Source: Acidobacteriota bacterium
GTDB lineage: Bacteria > Acidobacteriota > Thermoanaerobaculia > Multivoradales > JBCCEF01
Direction of reading: 5' to 3'
DNA: 64,000 nucleotides
Assembly: GCA_039030395.1 (NCBI GenBank)
Contig: JBCCEF010000009.1
Location: 62,001-126,000 of the forward strand
Positions 17,757 through 26,400 of the stretch are shown piece by piece. The position numbers and the translations under genes are program-made. How positions within the stretch are numbered: position 1 is the first letter of the stretch; every line of letters starts with the position of its first letter. The notes beneath the pieces were generated by a model. It worked only from the letters and a program-made list of their open reading frames with translations, searched no databases and was not told where the DNA came from.

Positions 17757-18366
17757 GTCGCCTGGCAACGATCAGTTGAACGCTCGCGGCGCCAAGAATC
17801 CTGGCCAGCCGGAGCCGCCGCCGAGTGCCTCCGGGGAGGCCGGGAGCACTCTGCCGCCGAGGGCCCACAGCGCCAAAGATCCTGGGCAGCCGGAGCCACC
17901 TCCGACGGCCAATCCAGACGACACAAACCACGCCATCACGCCCATCGACACCGGTCCGCCGGAGCCCCCGCCGACGATTGTCGTCACAGCGGCGGCAGCC
18001 GCCTTCTTGGCCGGCGCACATGCGATGCAGGCGTACCTGACCGACTGCTTCAACATGTTCGCCGTCGGCCTGACGGCGATCGAAATTGCTGCCGCGGTTC
18101 TTCTCATCCAGTGGTTGATCGATACCGTGTACGCTCGCGGCCACGTTGACCAGGGTCAACCCGAACCGCCGCCGCTGTCCACCGTGCCACCCAAGATCGC
18201 GGCGGCATTGCTGGCCCTGGCCTCGGTCATCGGTATTGTCCTCGGCCTGATGGGCCAGTGTCTGTCAGGACTGCACATCGTCCTCGGTATCGCAGACGGC
18301 GTCCTGGCCATTTGGTTAATGACACTGGTCAGCCAAGTGCAGAGCGCTGGAACCGACGCCAAGTAG
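17749..18366 (+). CDS. Four-helix membrane protein with four [QP]PEPPP motifs
   Basis: 205 aa from ATG 17749; the frame extends upstream to 17485, but the internal ATG is coupled to the 41-aa peptide gene. Residues 1-75 are disordered-looking and carry GQPEPPP at 19-25 and 46-52 and GPPEPPP at 69-75. Four hydrophobic segments follow at about 77-97, 101-124, 146-168 and 175-195, with a fourth GQPEPPP (136-142) in the loop between segments two and three. No family is recognised. The small size, membrane helices and position behind a TPR-CHAT protease gene would suit a membrane-active effector or a substrate, but this is inference. A terminator follows 29 nt after the stop. Confidence 0.72.
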   Translation: MPESPGNDQLNARGAKNPGQPEPPPSASGEAGSTLPPRAHSAKDPGQPEPPPTANPDDTNHAITPIDTGPPEPPPTIVVTAAAAAFLAGAHAMQAYLTDCFNMFAVGLTAIEIAAAVLLIQWLIDTVYARGHVDQGQPEPPPLSTVPPKIAAALLALASVIGIVLGLMGQCLSGLHIVLGIADGVLAIWLMTLVSQVQSAGTDAK

Positions 18367-19055
18367 CGGCGCAAGGTCGTCGTCGGCAACCCACGGGGCC
18401 TGCGGAGCGAAACGCTCGGCAGGCCCTTTCTTGTTTCGGCCGCTCGCTGGGCGAGTCCTGGGCCGCGCTTCGCCGGCAGGATGCCGAATACGAATCCCAC
18501 CCCAGCGCCCACTAGGTGGGCCAGTGTCACCGTCACGAAGCCCCCGCCTTCGGCTTGGACGAAGAGGGCGCCACCGGTCGACACCTCCCAGCCCACCTTG
18601 GCGAGGAACAGGGCCAGGGCGAATCCGCCCACGACCGCCGACAAACGTCCCCGCCGCAGAAGGCCCGCCGCCACCAAGGTGAAGAGCGCCGCGTCGAGGC
18701 CCGAGAGGCCCCGATAGAGGCGAATTTCCGGTGCCAGCCACCAGATCGCTCCACCGATCACCGGTGCCGCCACCGCCAGCATGCGGAAGGCGCGGCGGGG
18801 CGCCAGACGCACCGCTAGCAGTGAGAGCAGCCCGAAAGCCACCACGTCCCACAGCAGGTGATCCCAGGACCAGTGCGCAAAGTGGCCGGTCACCAGGCGC
18901 CAAAACTCCCCGCCGGCGATGCGCTCGCGGTCGAACTGCATCAGCGAATGCCAGGCCGGCACCGCATGCACCGCTACGGCGGTGCCGGCAAGGGTGAGAA
19001 GAGAAGCGAGGACCCAGCGTCCTCGCCTCTCCGTAGCGGCCTCTCGCAGCTTCAC
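18156..19055 (-). CDS. rrtA: Rhombosortase with long C-terminal extension
   Basis: 299 aa from GTG 19055, which overlaps the VIT-VWA stop as GTGA. Residues 1-195 are a rhomboid-like intramembrane serine protease of the rhombosortase group: several membrane helices, the nucleophile in YRGLSGLDAALF (Ser118) and the His in TLAHLVGAGVGF (His180). Rhombosortases cut GlyGly-CTERM tails of exported proteins. Typical members end near residue 200. Here the frame runs on for about 100 basic, low-conservation-looking residues, reading through the back of a terminator and 211 nt of the convergent membrane-protein gene. The extension may be a lost stop or not matter for function. The preceding gene encodes its likely substrate. 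Confidence 0.85.
   Translation of the reverse strand: MKLREAATERRGRWVLASLLTLAGTAVAVHAVPAWHSLMQFDRERIAGGEFWRLVTGHFAHWSWDHLLWDVVAFGLLSLLAVRLAPRRAFRMLAVAAPVIGGAIWWLAPEIRLYRGLSGLDAALFTLVAAGLLRRGRLSAVVGGFALALFLAKVGWEVSTGGALFVQAEGGGFVTVTLAHLVGAGVGFVFGILPAKRGPGLAQRAAETRKGLPSVSLRRPRGLPTTTLRRYLASVPALCTWLTSVINQMARTPSAIPRTMCSPDRHWPIRPRTIPMTEARASNAAAILGGTVDSGGGSG
18396..18436 (+). terminator. Rho-independent terminator of the CHAT cluster
   Basis: GGGCCTGC (18396-18403) pairs perfectly with GCAGGCCC (18419-18426). Inside, after a one-base G/G mismatch, GAGCG pairs with CGCTC around an AAA loop. The stem is followed by TTTCTTGTTT. It sits 29 nt after the stop of the proline-motif membrane protein gene and inside the opposite-strand frame of the rhombosortase extension. 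Confidence 0.88.
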
Positions 19056-21163
19056 CGCGGCCCCCGGGAGGGGCGGCGGCGCAGGGTCCAGCCGGCGGCG
19101 CCGGTGATCAGGACCAAGAGCATCACCGTCCAGGGATCGAGCGCCCCGCCGCCGAGATCGAGATCCCAGCCATTGGAATCGGACGAACTCGACGTTGTCG
19201 GAGGCGGATTGGCGGGCGTCGAGTTCCGGAAGGCGCGCTGAGGGGAAGCGGGTCGCGCCTGAGCGATCTTCTGCTTCGCCTCCGGATCGACCGGTCCCAG
19301 GCCAGCGGCGGTGTCGCGGCGCAGGGCTTCCAGCTCGTCGCGCAGTTCCTGCTGACGCCGGCGGTCGCGCTCGATCCGCTGGGCGTTCCGCCGCTCGAGG
19401 CTCCAGCGGCGGTACTCGGCGTCGTTTTCCAGCACCAGGAAGGAGGTGTACTCGGTGGCGATCGAATACGCCTCGCCGAGGCGAACGATCTCGTCGATCA
19501 CCTCCTTGCGGCTGCCCCGCCGGTCCGCCTGCCGCTGCAGAGAGCGCACCCGATGCCAGGCCCACATGCGCTCGATCTCCGGCCGGCCGCCGGGGTCCGC
19601 GGGCAGCTCTATGGTCAACTCCTTGTCGAGCATCTCGCCGCCGACGGCGCCGGTCAGCCGCAGGGTTACCGGTCCGGCGTCGCGGTAGCGGCCGTAGATC
19701 CGCAGCGGGCTGCCCCAGTACAGACTCGGCAGCTTGGCCGGCTCGACGTCGTAGACGTCGCCGCCGTCAAAGGTCAGTTCCAGCTCCGTCGCCGCCGGCC
19801 GCATCAATTTCTGGCGAAAGGCCCGCGCCTGGCGGTCGAAGTCCGCGCCGCGAGAAATGAAGGCCGCCAGGCCGCCGGCGTCCTCGGCGAGTTGCTCCAG
19901 CAGCGGCCGATCCACCTCGTTGCCAACGCCGATCGAGAACACCCGCGTGCCGGCCGGCCGGCGATCGATCAGGGCCAGCAGCTCCGCCCGCTCGGACTGC
20001 TCGGTCATGCCATCGGACAGGACGACGACGTTGAGCGGCCGATCCGGGGACTTGTAGCGGTAGGCCGCCTCCATCGCCGGCCGCAGGATGGTGCCACCGC
20101 GCGCCCGTTGCTCGTCGAAGAACTCCGCCGCCCGGCGCAGGGCCCCTTCGTCCGTCTCGCTCAAGCGCTGGAAAAGCGGCGTGGGGGCGATGTTGAAGGT
20201 CATCACCTCGAAGCGGTCGTCTTCGCCCAGGGCGCCGATGAAGGCGCTCAGGGAATCGCGGGAAAGGGCGAGCTTGCCGGACTCCCCCATGCTGCCGGAG
20301 ACATCCAGCAAGAACACGTAGTCCATGCCGCCGAGCTCGTCGGCCAATTCCTCTCCGGCGGTCAAGCTGAGCTGGAAGTAGCCGTCCTCACCGTCCGGCC
20401 GGGAAGTCACCAGGTCGAATCCGGTGCGCGGACGCTCCGCCTCGAAGGCGATCACCACGTCCCGCGATAGGTCGCCGCCGCTCGCTTCCAGGCTCGCCTG
20501 CACGTAGCTGTTGGTGTGCCGCGCCACCACCAGGTCATCGCCGTGGCTGGGACTCTCCACCTGGACGATGGGAATCTCCGAGCGAGCATCGAAGTCGAGG
20601 GCGAAGCGGCCGCGCACCCGCGCGTCCACCCCCGGCCGCGACACCGTCGCCAGCGGATACACCCAGGTGGACCAGCCGGCATCCGTCGATAGCTCCTGGT
20701 AGTAGGTCACCATCACCCGCTGCTCGGCGCCGGCGGCAATCGGAAAGATCCGCATCTCGAAGGTCTTGTAGTCCACCTGTTCGAGCAATCCCGGGTCGCG
20801 CTGCACCCGCTTGTAGCTGTTGTAGATCTCCCGGGCGCGCTCCTTTTCGAGCACCTCGCCCACCATCTCCTTGCCCTCGATCCACATGCTGAAACCGGAG
20901 ACCGAAGCCCCCTTGGGCACCGGAAAGGTGTAGAGGGCTTCGACCACCCGATTCTCGGTATTGCGGAACACCTGGGTGACCTCGGTGACGGCGATGCCGT
21001 TGTCCACCGTCACCCGCACATCGTGTTCTTCGATTTCGAGCACCCCACCGAAACCCCCGTCAGCAACGAGCAAACCCGCACCCCAAGCCGGCGAAGCGGA
21101 AAGTAGAAGGACGGCGGCGACCGTCCACCAGAAAGCCGTGACTCGATTCTTGTAGAAGCTCAT
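19052..21163 (-). CDS. VIT and VWA domain protein with GlyGly-CTERM-like tail
   Basis: 703 aa from ATG 21163, selected because GAGGAGG lies 6 nt upstream; an ATG 26 codons earlier lacks such a site. A signal peptide (FWWTVAAVLLLSASPAWG) leads to a VIT domain (about 30-160; VTEVTQVFRN, SGFSMWIEGKEMVGEVLE) and a VWA domain from about 285 with a complete MIDAS motif (DVSGSMGES). The C-terminus reads LGGGALDP, then a hydrophobic helix and a basic end (LRRRPSRGPR), matching the GlyGly-CTERM design. It should be exported, cut by the neighbouring rhombosortase and released or anchored at the surface. Inter-alpha-trypsin-inhibitor-like proteins bind other proteins; the ligand is unknown. Confidence 0.9.
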   Translation of the reverse strand: MSFYKNRVTAFWWTVAAVLLLSASPAWGAGLLVADGGFGGVLEIEEHDVRVTVDNGIAVTEVTQVFRNTENRVVEALYTFPVPKGASVSGFSMWIEGKEMVGEVLEKERAREIYNSYKRVQRDPGLLEQVDYKTFEMRIFPIAAGAEQRVMVTYYQELSTDAGWSTWVYPLATVSRPGVDARVRGRFALDFDARSEIPIVQVESPSHGDDLVVARHTNSYVQASLEASGGDLSRDVVIAFEAERPRTGFDLVTSRPDGEDGYFQLSLTAGEELADELGGMDYVFLLDVSGSMGESGKLALSRDSLSAFIGALGEDDRFEVMTFNIAPTPLFQRLSETDEGALRRAAEFFDEQRARGGTILRPAMEAAYRYKSPDRPLNVVVLSDGMTEQSERAELLALIDRRPAGTRVFSIGVGNEVDRPLLEQLAEDAGGLAAFISRGADFDRQARAFRQKLMRPAATELELTFDGGDVYDVEPAKLPSLYWGSPLRIYGRYRDAGPVTLRLTGAVGGEMLDKELTIELPADPGGRPEIERMWAWHRVRSLQRQADRRGSRKEVIDEIVRLGEAYSIATEYTSFLVLENDAEYRRWSLERRNAQRIERDRRRQQELRDELEALRRDTAAGLGPVDPEAKQKIAQARPASPQRAFRNSTPANPPPTTSSSSDSNGWDLDLGGGALDPWTVMLLVLITGAAGWTLRRRPSRGPR

Positions 21164-21320
21164 GAGTAACCTCCTCAGGTGTGCCATCAGCTCGATGCCG
21201 AGGCAGGCGATCCCATGAGCGACACCTATGCCATCCGGCATCGATGCTGGTAAGTCACTACATTAAAGGCACTTATCGATCGATCCCTCGAGAGCGGTAG
21301 ATTTGCTTGGGGATTGAATT

Positions 21321-21350
21321 TTGACATCTGATGAACAGACAACGTACATT
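21321..21350 (+). promoter_or_regulatory. Sigma-70-like promoter, possibly giving a leaderless transcript
   Basis: TTGACA (21321-21326), an 18-nt spacer, then TACATT (21345-21350). The next gene's ATG is at 21359, about where transcription would begin, and no Shine-Dalgarno is present between. The intergenic stretch 21164-21358 is visibly more AT-rich than the genes around it and also serves the divergent VIT-VWA gene. Confidence 0.55.
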
Positions 21351-21358
21351 TATTGACC

Positions 21359-22945
21359 ATGACATTCTTGAATCGAAGAGAGAAAGCCACCGTCGAAGCG
21401 ATCGCCGACCTGGTGTGGTGCAACCCCTTCCTGCACGAGCGACTGGAAGCGGAGCGTCGCGCCCTGGGGCCCGCCTATGGCGAACCGGACCGCGCCGCCG
21501 TCTGGCACGCCGGTCCCGGTGACGAGCCGGAGCAACCGAATTTGGTGGCCCTCGCCGAACGCACCGAGGAGCTGGTCGAAACCCTGCGCGGACGGCTGGT
21601 CGGTGGCGCCAAACCGACCGAGGACGAGCGGATCCTCTACGGCGACCTGGTGGTCTACCGCCAGTACTACCGGCACGAAGACGCCTTTCTACAGTTGATT
21701 CTGCGCTCCGAATCGGCCTCCGGCGGCTCCTCTGGCCATCGCCGGAGTCCGAGCGCCAAACGCTTCGAAGCGCCCTTCTACGACACGTTTCGCGACGAGC
21801 TGGAGCGCTGCCTGGAGCCGGCCGGCATTCCCCCGACGGGCCGTTTCGCCCCGCCCCACCTCTTCGCCTGTTTCTTCCAGGTGCGCCGCGCCTTCCACTA
21901 CACCTATCGCCATATTCTCGGCCGTTCCCTGCCCGCCGCCGTCCTGCGAGCGCGGGTGTGGGAATCGATCTTCACCCACGACATGCGGCGTTTCCAGCGC
22001 TCCCTCTTTCGGCGGCTGGGAGACATCACCACCCTGGTCACCGGACCCTCCGGTACCGGCAAAGAGCTGGTCGCCCGCGCCATCGGGCTGGGGCGCTATG
22101 TGCCGTTCAATCCCTCAACCGGCGCCTTCGAGGGCGACTACCAGGAGTCCTTCTTTCCGCTCAACCTCTCGGCCCTGTCCCCTACCCTGATCGAGTCGGA
22201 ACTGTTCGGCCACAAGCGCGGCACCTTCACCGGCGCCATCGCGGACCGTACCGGCTGGCTGGAGATCTGCCCGGCCCTCGGCACGGTCTTCCTGGACGAG
22301 ATCGGCGAAGTCGACCTCGCCATCCAGGTGAAACTGCTGCGAGTGCTCGAATCGCGCACCTTCCAGCGCCTCGGCGAAACCGGCGGCGATCAGGGCTCAC
22401 GCCGGTTCCAGGGCAAAGCCATCGCCGCCACCAACCGCGACCTGGCGGAAGAGATGCGCCACGGCCGCTTCCGGGCGGACCTCTACTACCGGCTGTGCTC
22501 CGACACCATCGAGACCCCCTCCCTGGCCGCCCGCCTGGCAGACGATCCGGAAGAGATCGGAGACCTCCTCACCACCCTCGCCCGGCGGCTGGTGGACAAC
22601 ACCGAAGCCGACAACATCGCCGCCGAGGCGCGCGATTGGATCGAACAGAACCTCGGATCCTCCTACCCGTGGCCGGGCAACGTGCGGGAACTCAGCCAAT
22701 GCCTGCGCAACGTCATGATCCGCCGCGACTACCGCCCGGCAACGGAAGGGTCCCCACCAGACCCCACACAGGCCCTCGCCCAGGCCGTCATTCAAGGTAC
22801 CCTCACCGCCGACGAACTCCTCAACCGCTACTGCACCCTGGTCTACCGTCAGGCCGGCACCTACCAAGAGGCGGCGCGGAGGTTGGCGCTGGATCGGAGA
22901 ACGGTGAAGAGTCGGGTGGATCGAGACCGTTCAATCGGCGAGTGA
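21359..22945 (+). CDS. Sigma-54-dependent transcriptional activator without receiver domain
   Basis: 528 aa from ATG 21359 (a TTG two codons earlier is also open). Residues ~1-215 form an unrecognised, mostly helical N-terminal domain in place of a receiver. The AAA+ core follows: Walker A GPSGTGKELVA near residue 227, the sigma-54 contact loop ESELFGHKRGTFTGA with GTFTGA where most members have GAFTGA, Walker B GTVFLDEIGEVD, and FRADLYYRLCSDTIETPSL. The C-terminus (QEAARRLALDRRTVKSRV) is a helix-turn-helix. It should activate RpoN promoters, likely for the secreted-protein genes just downstream, although I find no clear -24/-12 site there. The N-terminal domain probably senses the signal. 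Confidence 0.9.
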   Translation: MTFLNRREKATVEAIADLVWCNPFLHERLEAERRALGPAYGEPDRAAVWHAGPGDEPEQPNLVALAERTEELVETLRGRLVGGAKPTEDERILYGDLVVYRQYYRHEDAFLQLILRSESASGGSSGHRRSPSAKRFEAPFYDTFRDELERCLEPAGIPPTGRFAPPHLFACFFQVRRAFHYTYRHILGRSLPAAVLRARVWESIFTHDMRRFQRSLFRRLGDITTLVTGPSGTGKELVARAIGLGRYVPFNPSTGAFEGDYQESFFPLNLSALSPTLIESELFGHKRGTFTGAIADRTGWLEICPALGTVFLDEIGEVDLAIQVKLLRVLESRTFQRLGETGGDQGSRRFQGKAIAATNRDLAEEMRHGRFRADLYYRLCSDTIETPSLAARLADDPEEIGDLLTTLARRLVDNTEADNIAAEARDWIEQNLGSSYPWPGNVRELSQCLRNVMIRRDYRPATEGSPPDPTQALAQAVIQGTLTADELLNRYCTLVYRQAGTYQEAARRLALDRRTVKSRVDRDRSIGE

Positions 22946-22993
22946 ACGGCAGGAGCCGCAACCTCCGTCCGCAAGCGGCCGATCTCGCTGCAC

Positions 22994-23023
22994 TTGACAG
23001 GCTCCCGCTGCGACAACTACTGT
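22994..23023 (+). promoter_or_regulatory. Candidate promoter of the Cys-rich protein gene
   Basis: TTGACA (22994-22999), 18-nt spacer, TACTGT (23018-23023), in the 102-nt gap after the regulator gene. The -35 is perfect and the -10 is weak. The start codon at 23048 is preceded by a modest AAAGAGAA ribosome site. Confidence 0.45.
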
Positions 23024-23047
23024 TATTGAAATAGTAAAGAGAATGTT

Positions 23048-23419
23048 ATGAGAATAAATATCTTCTTTTTTATCTGCTCACTATCGATGACTCTTGGGCT
23101 CGTGATCGCTCATCCGGCAAGTGCTGGATGCGAGGATTGCCAACTCTGTTGCACGTTTTTCAATCCTTGTGTGGCCAACTGCTACCCACACGAAGGTACC
23201 TTTATCAATCCTCGTCACTGTATAACCCCTGTCACCAACGTCAGCGACTGTCGTGCCATTTCGAGACCGGGAAATGACCAGTGCAAGGGGGACCAAGAAT
23301 GTGAAGGCGGGGAAGACGAGCTCGACCAGCCGGGGCTCTGGAGCGGCGGGACCGAAGAGCCGAAGGACCCAATGGCTGGACAAGCAGGCTGGTTCTCTCC
23401 CGCCCCTCAAGCTTCATAG
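23048..23419 (+). CDS. Small secreted cysteine-rich protein
   Basis: 123 aa. A signal peptide (IFFFICSLSMTLGLVIA) ends in PASA, giving a mature chain of about 97 aa. The first 65 mature residues hold ten cysteines, including CEDCQLCC and NPCVANC, an even number that suits five disulfides outside the cytoplasm. The C-terminal 35 residues are Gly/Pro-rich and without Cys. No family is recognised. The codons and local base composition are more AT-rich than the neighbourhood, hinting at transfer or relaxed selection. It lies between the sigma-54 activator and a large secreted protein gene that starts 6 nt after its stop, so it is probably co-expressed with the latter. Confidence 0.72.
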   Translation: MRINIFFFICSLSMTLGLVIAHPASAGCEDCQLCCTFFNPCVANCYPHEGTFINPRHCITPVTNVSDCRAISRPGNDQCKGDQECEGGEDELDQPGLWSGGTEEPKDPMAGQAGWFSPAPQAS

Positions 23420-23425
23420 CCAACC

Positions 23426-26400
23426 GTGACCACCTCCGGTCTGCCTGCGCAGTTAGCGAGGACCTTCGGGAGGGTCTTCCTGGCGGGGCTGCTTATTGCT
23501 TGGATGTGTGAGACGCCTGCTGTCGCAGCACCAGGCTCCAGGATCCTAGTCTCCGTCGTCGAAAGGGCAAGTAGTGAGAAAGTCGAATCGGAACGTTATG
23601 TGGGGCTCGTGGCTGAGGACCGCCCATGGAGGGAGCCAAACTGGGAAGCTCTCGTCTCCGCTTCAGCCGAGCCCATTTCGACACCTCCAATCCCCAGCGG
23701 TCGATATCGCTTAGTTTGTGCCGCCAAAGAGTTTGGACTGGCTTTTACAAACACATTCGAATTCACGGGAACGAATCATCTCGGGGTTCGATGTAGGGTC
23801 CCCAGGCTCGGCGAGGTCCAAGGGCGGCTTGTCACCAAATCGCAGAATTTCGGCGTAGTCGATGCGATGATCGGTCCTCTCGAGTACTTTCTTCCTGATT
23901 CTCCTTGGCGCTTGAGCCCTCTTGGCATGAAGTTCGTCGAGCCCCTACTCGTCGGTCGAAGCGACGAGACTGGATTCTTTCGAATCCGTGGAGAAGCTGG
24001 AGCAGGAGCCAGATATTGGGTTCAAGCCTCCCTTCATGCCTCGAAAGACCTGGGAAGAATCGAGTTTCGAGACCAGGATCGAGATCTCGGAGAGTTGGCC
24101 TTGGGCACAGGCGGCGATCTGAACATCGATCTTCCCGAGAAGCGACCTACCCTGCCCAATCCTTGGTTGGCCCTGAGACCCGCAGTCGGCGATGGTTCCG
24201 ATGGCCCAGACATCTCATCAGAACACGCGAATCTCATCTACCGCACTTCACTACGAGCCATCGGAACTCGTTCAAGTGAGAGTTTCAAGGGGCTTCCGCC
24301 CGGGCGATATGAAGTTCTTTTGAAACACTCCATGGAAAGTTCGGTAGCCGAAGGACCTTGGTCCCTGGGGGTAGCCGAGATTAGATCTGGCCAGACCGTC
24401 ACCAAGAGTGTGTCGTGGCCAGGGAAGCTTTCGTCGAGTGGTCCAAGCCGCTCGGAGCAAAGGATCGAGATCCTGATTCCCAACGCCAAGTCCGAGGACA
24501 TCGGCTCTCTCCGAGCAGTGCAGTGGGCAGAGTTTCCACATGAGCGGGACGTCGCCATCGAAGAGCAAGGGTCCGAAAGAATCACACTCAGCGTAGTAGC
24601 TCACTGCAACGACGAGCCGACCGGGCTCCAGGTCACGACACCACGGAGCAGCTCTCCCCTCCTGGAGATCGATCGCTCTCGATGCGACGGATCATCGGTC
24701 GTGGAAACGGCCCTGTTCCCGCTGGCGTACCTGACCGGCAGCCTTGAACTCCCTCGCGGCGTCGCCAAGCCGACGAGCGCCGTAGTCGAAGCTCGCCAAT
24801 GCGACAGCGGCACCTTGATCGGCGTTTTCCCCTTCACCATAGACCGCGAATTGACCTGGCGTGCGGCGGTTCCCGCCGGTTGCGCCGAATTCTCCATCCT
24901 GGATCCCGACTTCGCCCCGGTTACGCTCGGCTCGCTGAGCCTTCCACGCGACGCGACTCACGACGTCGGCCGCCATCGGTGGACTCCCGGTGGATCCTTG
25001 CTGATTCGCGTTACTTCCACCGATTCGGGACGTGCGGTCGAGAACGCCGAGGTCCTTCTCCTGTCTGATAGCGAGGTCAATCGAGCCGTGGAGTTGGCGG
25101 CTTCGGGCAAGAGATTGGAAGGAGAAGTTCTTACTCAACGAACCGATGCACAAGGCTGGACCCGGTTCCGAGGGCTGCCTGCCGACCCCCTCAGCGCTCT
25201 CGCCATCTCTCCGGAAGGAGCCTTCGTTCTCTCCAATCCGATGGTGGCGACATCGGGCACCGAAACGTTGCTGGAACTCGAGATCGAGCCACCAGGAGAG
25301 GTCACGGTGGCCGTCACAACCGCCGCCTTCGAGATCCCGGAGGGTGTGATTCTGGAGGTTCTTGCCAGCGGATCTTCATCCTGCGAGTGGCTCTCCGAGA
25401 TTCTGCTGGTGAGAGCTCTCTCTTCCGATGGCACCGCGACTTTCTCTGGGCTCCACCCTGGAACCTGGCTGTTCTGGCTCAATCTCGATGGTCCCGGAGG
25501 GGACTTCACCCTAGCGGAAGAGCACGTCGAGGTGTTGCCAGGTCAATCGACTCTGGTCCCATTGCAAGCGCAAGGCAACGTCTATTCTGGCGAGATCACA
25601 TGGCTAGACGAGCCGGTTTCGGCGAAGTTCCAACTGCTGAGTCATGAAGCAGAGACCCAGGGCGACAAGCTCGCCACCTCAAAGTCCGGGGACGACGGCG
25701 CATTTCAACTCGTCCTGCGAGAAGCCGGAACCTACGATGTGGATGTTTGGATCGAGAAGGAAGGCGTCTCTCGGGTACCGGAAGTAGAATTCACAGATCC
25801 GCAGGACTGGGTCGAGATCGAACTTCCGGGTGGAGCAATCGAAGGGACGGTCGAGGACTCGGAAGGAAAACCGATTCCACAGGCGACGATCTACGTTCGA
25901 CCTGGCGACGCTTCCTATCGAAGTCCGTTCGGTCGCGCTCAGAAGGCAGACGAGTTGGGCCGCTTCCGGGCGGAACGCCTGGCAGAGGGCGAGTGGCAGA
26001 TCAAGGCAATAGCCGAAGCGGGCGAAAGCGACCGACAGGATATTGACCTGGCTGCCGAACAGATTGTCTCTGGCGTAGTTTTGACCATTCGCGAAGGAAG
26101 TCAACTCCGCGGACAAATGGCCGTGGGCGGTCAGGGCATCGCCAACATTCCTATTCTCGTGAGCTGCTCGTGGACCGGCATTCATGATCTCTGCGGAGGC
26201 TTTGTGACCACGGAATCGCAAGGAGCGTTCTCCATCGATCTGGGAAGGGTGCCGGACGGCGCCTTCGTCAACCTCTTGGTGCGAGCCGCAGGATATCCAA
26301 CAACGGCATTCCGACGCAGCGTCGACGACAGCGATGTTGTCTTGGAGCTTCCAACCCAAGGAGGACGGCTCTCCCTGGTTCCTGTCACCCGAGAGTGGCG

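Noticed and set aside
17749-18366. The proline-motif membrane protein as a gasdermin
   Set aside because: Only 205 aa, mostly hydrophobic helices, and no beta-rich pore domain; it does not resemble bacterial gasdermins.
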